Source of the DNA: Sequoia sempervirens
Lineage: Eukaryota; Streptophyta; Pinopsida; Cupressales; Cupressaceae
Assembly (NCBI GenBank): GCA_007258455.2
Contig: VDFB02270651.1
Location: 704,283,360 to 704,347,359, forward strand
Direction: 5' to 3'
DNA length: 64,000 nt
Shown: piece by piece, positions 34,342 through 46,439 of the stretch
Layout: every line of letters starts with the position of its first letter
Numbering within the stretch: the stretch's first letter is position 1
Translations under genes and position numbers: made by a program
The notes under the pieces: generated by a model
What the model was told of the DNA's origin: nothing
Seen by the model: only the letters and a program-made list of their open reading frames with translations
Databases searched by the model: none

Positions 34342-34711
34342 CAGGTCACTAGCCTAGGACTCAAACCTTGCCAAATTAAGTGTTATGAAACATTATTAAT
34401 GAGTGTCAAGATTTATCCTTTGGAAAATGCAAGAAATAAGGCTTGTATTTGAATTTAAGGGGCCAATTAAGCTCTAATTAACCTCAATTAATTAATGAAT
34501 CCCTAGATTAGTGTGAAAGTGTAAGAAGACACTTTACAACACTCTAAATAAGACACAATTAAGTACATTTTATTAAACAGGGTCCTAGACTCAATTTGAA
34601 TGTGAGAAACACATTACAACACTAAATCAAGGCAACATTAAGTTAATTTTAGTATTAATTATTCCCAAATTAAGTGTGAAAAAGGGTTACTTTTTTTGAC
34701 ACTACATTTAT

Positions 34712-34918
34712 AATAATGAACCTTGCCTTATTATTTGTTTCATACACTTTGATCTCATTAGCGGTAATTGGACCATTAACTAGAACAAGATATTGGTTTT
34801 GAATAGACTATTCAATCTCATATCCACAGTATGCCAGATATCCTTCCATCTTTATTTTCTAGAATGCATAGTTAGTGCCATCAAACCTAGGACACTCAAT
34901 AGTGATCTTGCTTGCCAT
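34712..34918 (-). pseudogene. Element D copia gag, N-terminal part
   Basis: Starts at the minus-strand ATG at 34918 (MASKITIECPRFDG), 45 bases from the primer-binding site. The conserved NYAFW region reads NYAF followed by TAG, where Trp (TGG) is expected. The frame then runs to 34712 and resumes, after removal of G and one TTTAT, at 7843 with the rest of gag. This is typical UBN2-type copia gag. Confidence 0.85.
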
Positions 34919-34962
34919 CCCAAACCTTCCTTAAGTGATTAAGCTCTTCTCCAAGGAACCTC

Positions 34963-34974
34963 ACTCTGATACCA
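34963..34974 (-). other. Element D primer-binding site
   Basis: Minus strand TGGTATCAGAGT, a perfect match to the initiator-Met tRNA-complementary site, two bases from the LTR end. The following leader GAGGTTCCTTGG is shared with element B. Confidence 0.9.
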
Positions 34975-34976
34975 AT

Positions 34977-36511
34977 TGTTGAACAAGACAACTAAGAGGG
35001 GGGTGAATCAGTTGTAGCAATTTTAAACTTCAAAACCCTCAACAAAAGTTATATTTACATGCATTCATAAAAATTTTACTCTACTAAGATGTTTGATTGT
35101 TAAGTGCAGAGAAAAAATTGTAAGTAAAACCATGCACATAATAATACTAGATTTACATGGAAAACCCAATGAGGGAAAAAACCACAGTGAGGATTAGCTC
35201 ACAATATAAAGAATTTAAAAACTGAATATAAAGGTTCACTACCAAGAAAGGACACACTGTCCAATGAGGTCTCACTGCCATAGAATTACAAAGAAGATAG
35301 AAAATAATTGTTACAAGGAGAAAACTATCTCAATGCAATAGGAATTCCACCTCAATTTGCACACACACTTGTAGATATGCTTGAAAGATAGAGTGCACCA
35401 CAAGCTCACTGCCTTAGGGAACTCAACACTTTAACTTCACACTAATCTTCTCATCTTGCATCACACATTACTATCTCACATCTATCTTGTCTTTTATAAA
35501 CATAGATCAACTCATACTTATACCATCTTCAACCTTGAAACCATTCCAAGGTCGGCCATACACAATTTGCATTTACAAATTCAAATTAGGTTAGTGCCAA
35601 GGCATTCCCATGGTGGAAGAGAATGAAGGCGACCCAAACATATTCTTAATGAGGACCTAAATGGGTCCCAACATGCCTTAACACACTTCTATGATATTCA
35701 CAAGTAGTATTTAACACAAGGTCAACCAAAACCTGTGTAAAACATATAAAACAATTGAGCAAACACATCCTTAACTTAGTCCAATCTTTTTGGAAAACAA
35801 ACTTAACTTGAAAAACATGATCATATTGTACATTTGAATGACCTTGTTAATCACTGAGAGCCACTATAGCACATAAAATCATTAACAACAACACCAAATC
35901 TCAAATCCTCTCGAACAAAGGAAGAGAACAACCTTATCAACTTATTCTTAGAATTTCAAGTCCTAAAACCAAAGTGTGGAGAAATGCGAAGCAAATGCAT
36001 TTCTTCCAGACCACAGCCAAACACCCTGAAATGCATAGTACACATACTGGTGAAAATATCTCACACTGTATGATGATCTAGAAGCCTAAATTCTGGATAT
36101 AGCAACTACCAACAACCATGAATAATACCTCAAATTTTCACAAGCATAGCATCAACCTAGAGGAAATGTGAAGCACATCCCAAAGCATACACTGAATACT
36201 TGCATAACACTATTTTTTCTATTTGTCAAATTTTCTAAAAAGCACTTGGAACCCAATTACCAAAGACATCATTGTAGCACATACTTCACTCTAACACACC
36301 TCTAGACATAGCAACATAAGGATAACTCTATGAACTCATAGCACTTCTTCAACATCTCAACTATACATGCACAAACTCCAAACCTTCTTTATTACAATTT
36401 TCTCAATATCCTCAACATATACAATCAATAACCAACTTCCATACACATAGTTGACATCAATGAAAACAACAACTAGTTGACATCAATAAAAACACCTTCA
36501 TACTCGCAATA
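34977..36511 (-). repeat. Element D 5' LTR
   Basis: The inner end is well fixed by the adjacent primer site (plus strand TGTTGAACAAGAC). The outer end at 36511 (GCAATA) is inferred by aligning the minus-strand start with the solo LTR at 44150, which shares GGTGTTTT-ATTGA-GTCAAC. Near that end a TTGACATCAAT-AAAAC unit is present twice (about 36450-36500). The partner LTR is not in the window. Confidence 0.65.
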
Positions 36512-38240
36512 ATTTCCCCAAAAATAAGTCACACCATTGATGTGTACTTTGAGTAGTAAAACTTTTAAGCCACATTAATCATCTCAAAGCAACAAAAATG
36601 GTGGAAAGGTAAGCCCTTTTAGTCCAATAGCTTGACCTATGGAGACCTTCCACCTTCAAATCAATCTCTACATGCAAATTACTAGATAAGTTTAGATCCA
36701 TCAAGATATAATCAAAGGTCATGTAGCCAAAAAATAATGAAGTATAGTTAGTCATTAGGAAACATCCCAAGGCATCATTAATACTTTTATAGCATTATTC
36801 CAACCAAAATTATATTAAGAGATTTGGTAACCTCACCTAAATTGGTATGATAGAAGATGATTCAATAGCAAGGTTGGAAAATAGGAAGTAGGGTTTAAGA
36901 ATGAGGGAAAGATTCCCCCACATAAAATCCCAATTTTTGAGCACCAAATCTTTATCATTGGTTGAATAAAATTTTATTTAATAGAAAACCCCTAGCATAG
37001 GGGTAAATTTCCATTGTTCCAATGAGAAGAAACTAAGAGTTTGAAATCATATAGTGGAGGTTAGAAATTCAAAGATAAAAATGGTTAAAGTGATTGATTA
37101 ACCCTTGCTCTAAACATAACTCTCACTCCAAAACCTCACCCTAAAATAGACAATGGGAGAGGTTTGAGCATGAAACAAAGAAAAAATATTTCGCTAAGGA
37201 GGAAGTCCTCTTGAAATAGAGATTTGCATAAGAGGCAAACACAACAAACATGGTTGGGAAGGAATATAATTTACTTTACTTTAATTGAATAACTATTTTT
37301 TTCAACAATAATGCAATAAATCATAGAAACCATCACCAAATTTTCAAAAATTTAAATAAAATATTTGCTTTGACTTTTTATTTGAAGAGCTATTACATTT
37401 TTATATAAATATTATTTTTAATATCTATCTAAAGTACTTAGTTGAACACATAAACATGTAATGGATAAATAAGAAAAGAAAAAATATATTTATTTTATGG
37501 TTTACCCAAGAACTAAAACTATAATTTTACAATTACTAATTATAATTTTAATATAATTAAAAAGTAATATATAAGTATAATATACATTCTACAAAAGAGC
37601 ATCATATTGTAAACATGTTAAATATTTTATCTAGAGCTAACTTTTATTTAAAACATATATGAAATAGCTCTTAGAATTAAACTAAAATAGTTTTTAAAGA
37701 GTTCTAAAGTAAAATAAAATAATTCTTTAAGAAAATATAATAACTATTAAATAATTCTTAAGTAAACTAGCGTACCTAACTTTAGAAATGGTTCTCCTAC
37801 TTGTTGGTGATGTCATGTTGTAGGTATCCCTCCCACATTCCCCTAGTTCCTATACACCTTATCCTATGAATATTTTGGTGGGTTGTGGCTTGTGATATTG
37901 GACTTCCTACTTTGAGCATGGCTTTGTCTACTAGGATTATGGGTCATCAAATTTTTCATGCCCACACAAATGAAAAAAATCACACTTCATCTTCTCCTTG
38001 TGATTCTCCATAGGTTGTGGCTGAAAATTATCCATTCTTTACTTTGTGTCCATGGAGAAAGGGGTTCTAGTTGATTATAGTCACCTTCCTCATTGTGTGT
38101 TTGTTCAACCTCTACCTTGTTGATAGTCCCCCTATCAATGTTTATGGGTAGGATGTGTTGGAAAATGAATATTATTTACACCTATCATAATCTAATCAAT
38201 AGGTTTAAGAAAATTTCCCCCCCTCCCAAACTTGTATAAG
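36512..38240. other. Low-information region with a minus-strand LINE ORF1 fragment
   Basis: At 36770-36579 on the minus strand a frame reads GYMTFDYILMDLNLSSNLHVEIDLKVEGLH, the central part of plant LINE ORF1 proteins (DUF4283 type), in which GH.T..ILVDMDLS precedes the zinc knuckle. A frame change follows and the zinc knuckle is not clear. The remainder to 38240 holds nothing I can name and is very AT-rich from 37260 to 37760. Confidence 0.5.
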
Positions 38241-38261
38241 TGTATTTTGGAGTCTTGGAAG

Positions 38262-38660
38262 CCTCTCACTAATAGTGTAATCAAGATTTTTCCTTATCTA
38301 AGGATTTCTTTATTGTAGGGTTTAACATACTAGAGGACATAGAATTGGTGTTGAATTGTCATGTGTGGTTTTCAAGCAAGCATTTCATATCTCTAAAACC
38401 ATGGTCCCCTTCTATCAAACCTATTATCGAAACTCTTAATTTATTATTAATTTGGGCAAGGATTCCTAATATCCCTCTCCATTTTTTGGGAAATTCTTTC
38501 TTGGATGATATTCACAATGCTAGTGGTTATTTTTTGAAGGTGGATTCTAGCACTTCCAGTATTGGTCACACTACCTCTGATCATATATTGGTGGACATAA
38601 AAATTTATAAGGAACTACATGGGGATGTTGTGTTGATGGATGAGGAAAGACATATCTAAT
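38262..38660 (+). pseudogene. LINE ORF1 (DUF4283-type) fragment
   Basis: The plus-strand frame at 38345-38659 reads WFSSKHFISLKPWSPSIKP, then IWARIPNIPLHFLG and GHTTSDHILVDI. This order (F.LKPW.P...P, then WVR.PNLPLHFW, then ILVD) is diagnostic of the DUF4283 domain in plant L1-type ORF1 proteins, which bind the element's RNA. The downstream zinc knuckle and the endonuclease-RT ORF2 are not seen, so only an ORF1 remnant is left. It matches the 36.6-kb fragment in its GH.T..ILVD part but is on the other strand. Confidence 0.7.
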
Positions 38661-39797
38661 TTATTGATTATTGAGAGCCTACCATTCTACTATAGATGAT
38701 TATTTTCTATGGGACATATATATTTTGAATTCTCCTAGTCTTATCATAGGAATGCAAGATCTAGTACTTGGTGGAGGAATTCCCTCCTTGATCATTTAAT
38801 TATGGATGTTTCTCCTGATTCATACTCTTTGGAGGTTGATACTGCTCCCCATTAGTAGACCATGATATGACCTTAGTGGTACCTCCTAAGGTGCCATCCC
38901 CTATGGTGAGTGTAGTTTAGGTGATGTTTTTGGTTAAAAATTAACCTAAACTCACTCAAACTTATATTGCTTTGGATCCCATTACCTTCTAGTAGAGGGT
39001 TGTGGGGGAAGAATAACTCCTAATAATTATGTAGATTCTAGGATGTATTTGACATATTTGGTTGGACCTTCCTCCTCATCATGTGAGGTGCAACATGCCC
39101 ATTGTTCTACTCAATTTTTTTTTCTTATCCACAAGTGTGTAAACTGTGATGCCATCACATAGCAATAAAAATTTTCTTTTCTAAAAAAGGGATAACATGG
39201 TAATTTTAAATAAACACTGTTCCAAACTTTTGCATTGCATTACACTGTAATATCACATTCTTTCCAAAGTGTTGATTTCCTATTGAATAATCTCAAGTTT
39301 AACTTTTCTTTACATTATTCCATATAAACGGATACAAGAATACATACACAGCTCCTTTGAGCTTATTGGTAGTAGAAATACATATGTTCTAGCTAGCCCG
39401 CTTCAAATCTTGGCCACCAACTGACAAGGAGAAGCATCACTCGAGCAATTTTCCACGAACCTCAAACTTAATGCAGTCCCCCACACATCTACCTAATGGT
39501 AAGATGTCCCTACCCTTCAACAAAGAGATTAGTTTGGTAACCTCATAATACTAGCCTTCCCGAGCTTGGTTTTGTGTCCTACAAAACTAGAACTTTCCCA
39601 TACAAAGGCCATAACCTACATGTATGACAATCCTAGACTAGCATGCATAACTAGATCATAGTGAATTGATAGTGTAAACATTGGAAACTTACACTACTTT
39701 GGCCAAATAATTTAACACTCAGTTACTTCAAGTCAAATTCATCCTATTCACACACCTTCCTAGCTCGATTTGTAATGATCACACATATTCTATGTAT
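38661..39797. other. No gene seen
   Basis: AT-rich non-coding sequence, probably decayed repeats. I recognise nothing on either strand. Confidence 0.5.
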
Positions 39798-39951
39798 AGG
39801 CTATCCCCTTCACTAGATTATCCTTACCCTAAGAATAACCTATATTCTTTTCATGTTTACCATGAAATTTCTACTAAAGTAATTCACACATGTAGGCTAT
39901 CCCATCCAATGGATTATCCTAACCTCAGGAATAAACTATGATTATTTCATG
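39798..39951. repeat. Diverged 58-bp direct repeat pair
   Basis: AGGCTATCCC...GATTATCCT-ACC...TTCATG occurs at 39798-39855 and 39894-39951, 96 bases apart, with about one change in four. Confidence 0.65.
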
Positions 39952-40027
39952 ATTCAAACTGAGCACATACATCCTCATATTCCAAATTTCACAATCAACT
40001 TCATAATCCAAACTTCACAAACAACCT

Positions 40028-40246
40028 CAACAATAAATGACTCCATTCCAAAGTATATATCAACAATAAATGATTCTCATCAAAAGTATAATCTCATCAA
40101 TAAATTACCTCAACTCAAAGGAATGATACCAACAATAAATGGCCTCAATCAAAAGAATATATCTATCAATAAAGGACTCCATACAAAAGTATAAACTCAA
40201 CAATAATTCAACTCTATTTAAAAGTATAATCAACAAATAAATGCTC
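40028..40246. repeat. Tandem repeat of about 34 bp, six units
   Basis: Units begin CAACAATAAATG (or CATCAATAAA) and contain CTC-ATCAAAAGTATA. Lengths are 33 to 35 bases; the sixth unit is weaker and a partial seventh follows. The plus-strand open frame over it (39949-40194) is a by-product and shows the repeat as INDS.PKYISTINDS-like peptide. Confidence 0.75.
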
Positions 40247-40249
40247 AAT

Positions 40250-42230
40250 CAGATCATATAGGTTATTATCAACCTATTTTCTTCAATTAGTAATTAAATA
40301 ACAACCCTACCAAATAGATTATTTCCAACCTATGGTTTCCATCAAAATTAGTGTAACGATAAAGTGATCACAAAAAAATCATAAAACTTGTACATATAGT
40401 ATGACTCGAATATTTATATGCTCTCAATGTTCACTATATTTGAATATTATTTGAAGAACATTATCAACTTGTGAGGGGTTGTTGCTTTTGTACCCATAGT
40501 CCTCTTCTCAATACGGTTTTGGGTTACCGAAACATGAGTCCTTTCTTAGGATTTTGTGAATAAGAATAGACTCTTAATCGGAAAGAAGAAGATGATTTAA
40601 TCATAAAATACATTTTATCAACCCTATCATTGAATGATGATATAGTCACCAAGTTTTTAACCTAACCCTATGAATAAGATTCTCTTCCTAATTTCTAGGA
40701 AAAATAAGTAATCAAACAAGTAAAGATTATCAATCAAGGCTTACATAGCATCACAACCTAACAATGATGACATTTCTATCATGCTACCTTTCCTGTTGTA
40801 CATTACTAACCTCATTGTACACAAAGGTTTTACTTAGCATTATAAGCTAATAAATTAGTTCAATCTTAACTTAATATACTATATAGTAGATACTCAAACA
40901 CTCATAATATATATAGCATACGAGTATAAACCTATAACGAGGTTCACAATAAACTAGATTCATTGTGCAACTTTCTTACTTAACCAAAGACAAATATATA
41001 AGTAAGTTCATAATAAGAAACTAAAATCTCTTTCAACACAATTCTATCCCAAACAAAACATACAGAATCATATAATCCTTTCATCATAAAATACATAAGG
41101 AAGTAGAAACTAGCATGCCTATAAAAAGCTCCAATTGACAATTTTGGATTCCTAGCTCAGCCTTCTCAAAATCAGCTTGAAAGTCCTCTAAAATCAGCCT
41201 CTCCCTATACTTTATCTTCACTTGAAAACTCTCACCATGCAATACTTACACCTCTCTAGTTTAAAACACAGAAAACACTCAACTCAAAAATTAGAAAATA
41301 AGAATGCTCAAAATGTGTGTACCACAAGCTAGAGAATGTTCTCTTATCTATAAAAAAATTGAGCACTCCATGGCTACAAAAAAATCTCATGATATTTCCA
41401 CCTTCCTATCAACTTAACCAAGCAAAAGAGTGGTGGTAGTTAAAATCATTGATCGGTAAACACATGCACAACCAGCTTACAACTCAAAGAATGAGTCGCT
41501 CAACAAGAATACCACTCATAAATACATGGTTATTGTTTTCACAGGTTGACTCTTTTTAGCCAGATTCTAATTTGATTATTTCTCTCTTTTTAATTTTCCT
41601 CATACACTGGAATAAATATTATAGAATAGACTTCTAATAGGTTTTCACTTTGATAATTTGGTGCCATATTAAACATCATGCGCTCCTATTTATTTGGTTT
41701 CTATTTAAAACACCAGGTAAAAGATATTTATACAATGATATTCACTTTCCCTTCATAAAATTTGACTAAGTTTTTCTAGATTAATTTCATATACTGGTTT
41801 TATTTTATTCCCACACACTTTACGCGTTTCCTTTGTTTTTAGTACTCAACATTTAAATTCTATATGCAATATTATTTGTTTATACGCTATCCAATACTCA
41901 CATTCAAACATACACCTTATTCTTATGTGCATGCTTTAGCAATATTGGTATTTACTTTGCATACATCATTCACTATTTAGGCATTTCCTTTTTACTCTCT
42001 TTCCTGTACATTATATGCACTGCTTTAATTCACATGGTGCTAGCTTTTATTAAGTTGATTACCATTGCATAGTTTGTTCTTATATGAGCCATGTTTACCC
42101 TTAAACATTTCAAATATTTTTAACATATTTAATATGGAGGCTATGCATCTAATACGCTTAAGTTTATCTTTCCTCACATGCGCTATAATGAATATAATGC
42201 ACTTATGAAAGAATATCATGCGCTTCTAAT
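40250..42230. other. No gene seen
   Basis: AT-rich non-coding sequence. It may belong to the LTR of the gypsy remnant ending at 43107, but I could not find the other LTR or its outer boundary. Confidence 0.45.
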
Positions 42231-42545
42231 AATAATATGGATATTAGCATAGTATATAATATATAATATATATATCTCGTTATATATATATATATAAAAA
42301 AAATTATATTCTCACGAACATTGCATATATTTATTATCATTCAAATATATATTTAAGTAATTATATATACATATACACGTATAGTAATATATAAGTATAT
42401 TTGTTCACATGAACATAGTAATATACTTATATATTAATGTATGTATATTTTAATATACATATGTCTCATTCATCCAATCGACTTTCCCATGCATATGGGT
42501 TATCTAAGACATGTGCATATATATATATATATATATATAATTCAT
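42231..42545. repeat. AT/TA microsatellite cluster
   Basis: Several runs of (AT)n and ATATA variants, the longest at about 42516-42539. The plus-strand open frame at 42441-42647 is low-complexity and not a gene. Confidence 0.8.
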
Positions 42546-43107
42546 CGATTTATATATAAATATGAACACATAAGGAAGATCTCACATATGAAAAAGAGAC
42601 TCAATCACATAACCTCAATTATAGACAAAATCATAACCTCTTCCTAAACATGCAAAAGAAAGACTAAAGGTAACTTACCATTTCCCAAGCTAGTAACTTG
42701 ACTTGACCAAACTAGAAGTGAGTGTGTGAAAGCTTAGTTATGATCATTAAGGGTTACCAGACCAAGCCCCTCTCCTAAGTGATACTTCCCCTCTCTTCTG
42801 AAGGCTCAAACCTATTCCTGCATCCATCTTAGTTCATTGCAACAGTAGTTAGTTGGTAACAACACAATCATTTGCATCATAAATCATTTGCATCATCAAA
42901 GCATTACAATATTCACATTGCAATACATATCATTTTATTGCATTTCATCAATATAGACATAATTACTCCTTTAAAAGCAATAACATCTTATTACCTATTT
43001 TAGTAGTTCATTCATCTATCAAACATATTAAGGCCACGTTTAATATTTATCATCATATTTACTCACAAGGTAAAAGTAGCCTGGTAACTGTGACATGGGG
43101 TGTAACA
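42546..43107 (-). repeat. Candidate 3' LTR start of a gypsy remnant
   Basis: On the minus strand TGTTACACCCC begins at 43107, a common start for plant Ty3/gypsy LTRs, and is preceded by a purine tract. Only this end is supported; the left limit is a guess and may lie well beyond 42546. Confidence 0.4.
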
Positions 43108-43120
43108 TACTTCCTCCCTT
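43108..43120 (-). other. Candidate polypurine tract
   Basis: The minus strand reads AAGGGAGGAAGTA immediately before TGTTACACC, as expected upstream of a 3' LTR. Confidence 0.5.
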
Positions 43121-43900
43121 GTGAATCATCGTTCCCGATGACCTAAAGTACCATAACATATGGTAAAATAATGATTTCTCTTTCAATTTTCATATCATGT
43201 TAGAAATAGGTAAATAACCAACTAATCCTTTCTCATAACACAACCCCTTGCAATATCGTCCTTCTTAGACCTTGTGCAGAGTGACTTTGCTAATGTATAG
43301 GGAGAACTTGTGTGCTTCATGCATACTTTCTCTCCAAAAAAAAAACTATACATTATAATCATATTACCTCATATGTACACCATAGGTACAATAAACTATA
43401 TCCTATATGACACCTATACCATAGTGATTGGAAAAACATGTTCTCATTGGATAACTCAATTGTCCTTAGTGTAACCCAAATGGAAAAGGAATTTCAATGC
43501 ATTGCACACTACACCATGGGTCCCATCCTTCCCTTTGGTCTTTACACCATTGGATAACTTCAACAATTGAGACCATCCATTACTGACATCGACATTTACC
43601 TTAAGCATAATAGTACTGCTTCTTAACTTAAGCTTGGTATCAATAAAGTGATCATGGTTTACACAAAAAAATCAACATTACTTTCTTGTCCCCATTTAAG
43701 ATAACCTTCTTAAGAATATTAAACAACTTGTCTTACACAATTTTGTTTTCTAGGACTAGTATCCTATAAATAAAAATTTCCAATTAGAAATTGGTTGTCT
43801 TGGTGAGTCTATCCACCATTCATTATGTTAGTTCCACTAACATAGAAAGATCAAAACTATTCCAATGATCTGTCACTTCCTCACTAGAATTCCATGAGAG
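43121..43900 (-). pseudogene. Worn Ty3/gypsy integrase remnant
   Basis: At about 43830-43785 on the minus strand, one frame reads MVDRLTKTTNF, a highly conserved integrase core segment (VVDRLTK.AHF). Just upstream is a weak KWESF-like stretch (HWNSFDLSML). The rest, down to the PPT at 43120, has no clear similarity, so much of integrase is lost or unreadable. Its closeness to a PPT-LTR junction on the same strand supports a gypsy origin. Confidence 0.5.
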
Positions 43901-44149
43901 TATATAAGTCTTGCCGATGATGGCATCCTATCTTCACCAACTTGCTACATACCTTGCAAAATTTTAAGTATCTATTTCCTTCTAGATTATATTGGTTTCC
44001 CATTAGTTAATAATTTTGTCATTCCAATGTCCTAAATATGACATCAATTTACCTCATCTCATTCCTTAATCTCACAAAATTTTGGGAACATAGGTTCTTT
44101 CTTCAATGCATATTAGTCCATCCTATTGCAAGAATGAAAAGATTGAAGG

Positions 44150-45417
44150 TGTTGTGGAGACTTTGTGGGTGTTTTCATTGACGTCAACCGGTCAACTAGT
44201 TATCTACTAGTTGTTGTTGGTTGTATATGTTGAGGATACTAATAAAATTGTAATAAAGAGATGTTGCAAGTGTTCAATGGTTGCTCTGAGTTTTTTTTCT
44301 GAATTTGCTTCTATGGTTGTGTGGTTCAGATATGTTGTTCATGGTTGTTAGTAGATATTATATCCAAAATTTTGGTTGTTGATTCATTGTACAATGCAAG
44401 TTGTGTTCACTAGTTGTGAACTATGGTTTTTTTGTGTTTCTGGTTGAGGTCTGGGAGAAATGTTGTTGGTCCAAATTTCTCTTTGATGAAGTCTTATGAC
44501 TTGCGGTTCTAGAGTTGTGTTTCCTTGGTTTTATTGAAGGTAGTTTTGGAATTTGGAAGATTTGTGCTTAATGGTTCTATGTGTTTTGCACTAGTTTAGC
44601 CAACCTTGTGTGAAATAATACTTTCGAGGATGATGAAGTGTGTTGGATCTTTTTGGGTCCCAATGAAGCATTTCTTTTGGTCACCCTCATTCTAATTCCA
44701 CCCTAGGATGTTTTGGCATCAACCTAATTTGAATTTAAATTTGGATGGCCGAATTTGGATATGTTTCAAAGTTGAAGATGGTATAAATGCAAGATGAGTT
44801 AATGATGAAACATGAGAGGCAAGAGTGAAGAAGAAAAACGATATGAGAAAAGAGGAAGTGCAGTTTTATGCAACATTGATTCTATTTAGTGAGTGTGTGT
44901 GTTGAGAGTGTGGCAGATCAATGCAAAGCTTAATGTTGAGTTTTCAGATGCAATGAGTAGAAGGTGAACTATATCATTCATGCATGTGTGTGAATAATTG
45001 TGGTGGAATCCTTTGTTGCATTGGGATTGTAGTCTCTCTATAAAAAGTCTTTTTTGTCTTCTTTGTATCTCTGTGGTAGTGAGCCCTTCAGGTTGTAGCC
45101 CTGTTCAATAGTGAGTCCTTGTTCTAGATAGTGAGTCCTTATGAACAAGAAGTGAGCCTTGTTTCAGGTAGTGAACCTTTTTGTAAATAGTTTTGACATT
45201 CTTTATAGTGTGAGTTAATCCTCATCGTGATTTTTCCCTTATTGGGTTTTCCATGTAAATATGGTGTTATTATGTTTATGTGTTGGATTTAAGTTTCTGC
45301 ATTGACATTTGATGATTAATCATTTAAGCAGTATTCAGAATTAGTTCTAGTGATTAAGTTAAAGGTTTGATTCTATGACAACTAATTCACCCCCCCTCTT
45401 AGTTTTCCTATTCAACA
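44150..45417 (+). repeat. Probable solo copia LTR
   Basis: Begins TGTTGTGGAGACTTTG and ends TTCACCCCCCCTCTTAG...TTCAACA, the pattern of the other copia LTRs here. No primer-binding site follows and no purine tract precedes, so no internal region is attached. Flanking pentamers GAAGG and CATCT do not match. It shares GGTGTTTT-ATTGA-GTCAAC near its start with the D LTR. Left by LTR-LTR recombination, or a fragment. Confidence 0.65.
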
Positions 45418-45680
45418 CATCTCAACTAAGTGAGATACTATTCCATGGACTTATGCCACATTTGATTCTCAAGTATAATTGTTAGATATTTTTGGGGAGA
45501 TAAAACTCCTTCATCTTAGGACATTCATTACTTGGATTTCTTTTGTCCGTAATTATTGTCAAAGTTGTAATCCAATTTTAAGCTCAATCTATCTCTTCTG
45601 ATGAGAATTTATACTAATTTGAGTAATGATTCTCGTTACATCACACTGGTTGATATTATCTTCCAAAAGATATCGACAAT
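45418..45680. other. No gene seen
   Basis: Short AT-rich stretch between the solo LTR and the CACTA-like end. Nothing recognisable. Confidence 0.4.
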
Positions 45681-46180
45681 CACTAGTACAAAAACATCAA
45701 TATATGATTAAAAAACTACTAAAAACTGCTTATAAATGACTAAGCATGGTCACGTGACTATTAGTAGTATAATTCCAGTCATTTATAATGCGACCGAATT
45801 TATGACTAAACCATTTTTAGTCATTTATTGGTTGTTTTGATTGATCGATTTGGTAGTATATTTAGTCGTTAATTTAGTCATTGATTGTTGTTAACTGGTC
45901 ACTTATTTAGTCATTTTTATTCACTGATTTCCATCTATTGGTAGTGTATTTAGTCATTTTAATCATCATTTTGATCAATATGGTAGTTTATTTAATTGTT
46001 TTTGTTCACTAATTTCTATCAACTGGTAGTATATTGATACATTGTTTATTAATTACATAATCATTATATTTAGTCATATTTATTCACTGCTTTATCAATT
46101 GGTAGTATATTTAGTCAATTGGTACTTTATTCAATTGTTTTTGTTCACTGATTTCTACCTAAAAGTGCTAGAAATGAGAC
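45681..46180 (+). mobile_element. Candidate CACTA-type transposon end with subterminal repeats
   Basis: Starts CACTAGTACAAAAAC, like the CACTACAAGAAAAA type of terminus of En/Spm elements. It is followed by many copies of TAGTCATTT and GGTAGTATATTTAGTC between about 45740 and 46130, in the manner of CACTA subterminal motifs that bind the transposase. The matching right end (ending ...GTACTAGTG) was not found in the window, and no transposase is visible. It may be a broken end. Confidence 0.4.
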
Positions 46181-46439
46181 AATGCTTTTGAGGTTTAAAC
46201 ATAAAACATAAAAAAACATAATCAATCATTCATTTGTACATAATAAAATAGCTATTAAGAAGGAAAAATACTAAAATTTTATTGAGAAAAGGTGTTCTTA
46301 CAGTATATACAAGACTTAAATATGTGTCTTTGCTTTGAAAAATGTGTTACAAAGTGTGATTGTTAGTGCTATGATTGAGAGAACTAAGTTACAATGCTCT
46401 ATTTGTTTCTTACACAACTCCAAAACATGACAGAACTAC

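Larger units (their letters stand above)
7849..34706 (-). mobile_element. Element G: large Ty3/Tat-like retrotransposon with nested insertions
   Basis: LTRs of 1,791 and 1,778 bp (7849-9639 and 32929-34706) flank it, with the perfect duplication TTTAT. Total length is 26,858 bp, of which elements E (5.06 kb) and A (7.3 kb) are later insertions, leaving about 14.5 kb. Minus-strand order is leader, protease, G-patch, RT, RNase H, integrase, then a long 3' region containing a PMD pseudogene on the opposite strand, tandem repeats, PPT and 3' LTR. Large size and extra antisense ORFs beyond integrase are known for the Tat/Ogre lineage; assignment to it rests on that layout and the G-patch, not on a tree. 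LTR differences (about one in eight over the first 165 bases by eye) show it is old. Confidence 0.9.
32929..34706 (-). repeat. Element G 5' LTR (right copy)
   Basis: Begins TAAAACATGG (TG lost by one change) and ends CACTACA. It is collinear with 7849-9639 and is followed by the TTTAT duplication. Confidence 0.92.
6362..36511 (-). mobile_element. Element D: Ty1/copia retrotransposon, split by element G
   Basis: Only 6362-7848 and 34712-36511 belong to D; the middle is element G and its passengers. On the minus strand the order is 5' LTR (36511-34977), primer-binding site, gag start (34918), the G insertion, then the rest of gag, a zinc-knuckle remnant, protease, GAG-pre-integrase and the start of integrase. 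D is cut off at 6362 by element F, and its 3' LTR is not in the window. The gag reading frame runs on correctly across the junction if G and one copy of TTTAT are removed, so G inserted into D. D is therefore the oldest element of this nest. Confidence 0.85.

Noticed and set aside
42441..42647. Plus-strand open frame of 68 codons
   Set aside because: Covers an AT microsatellite; composition alone explains it.
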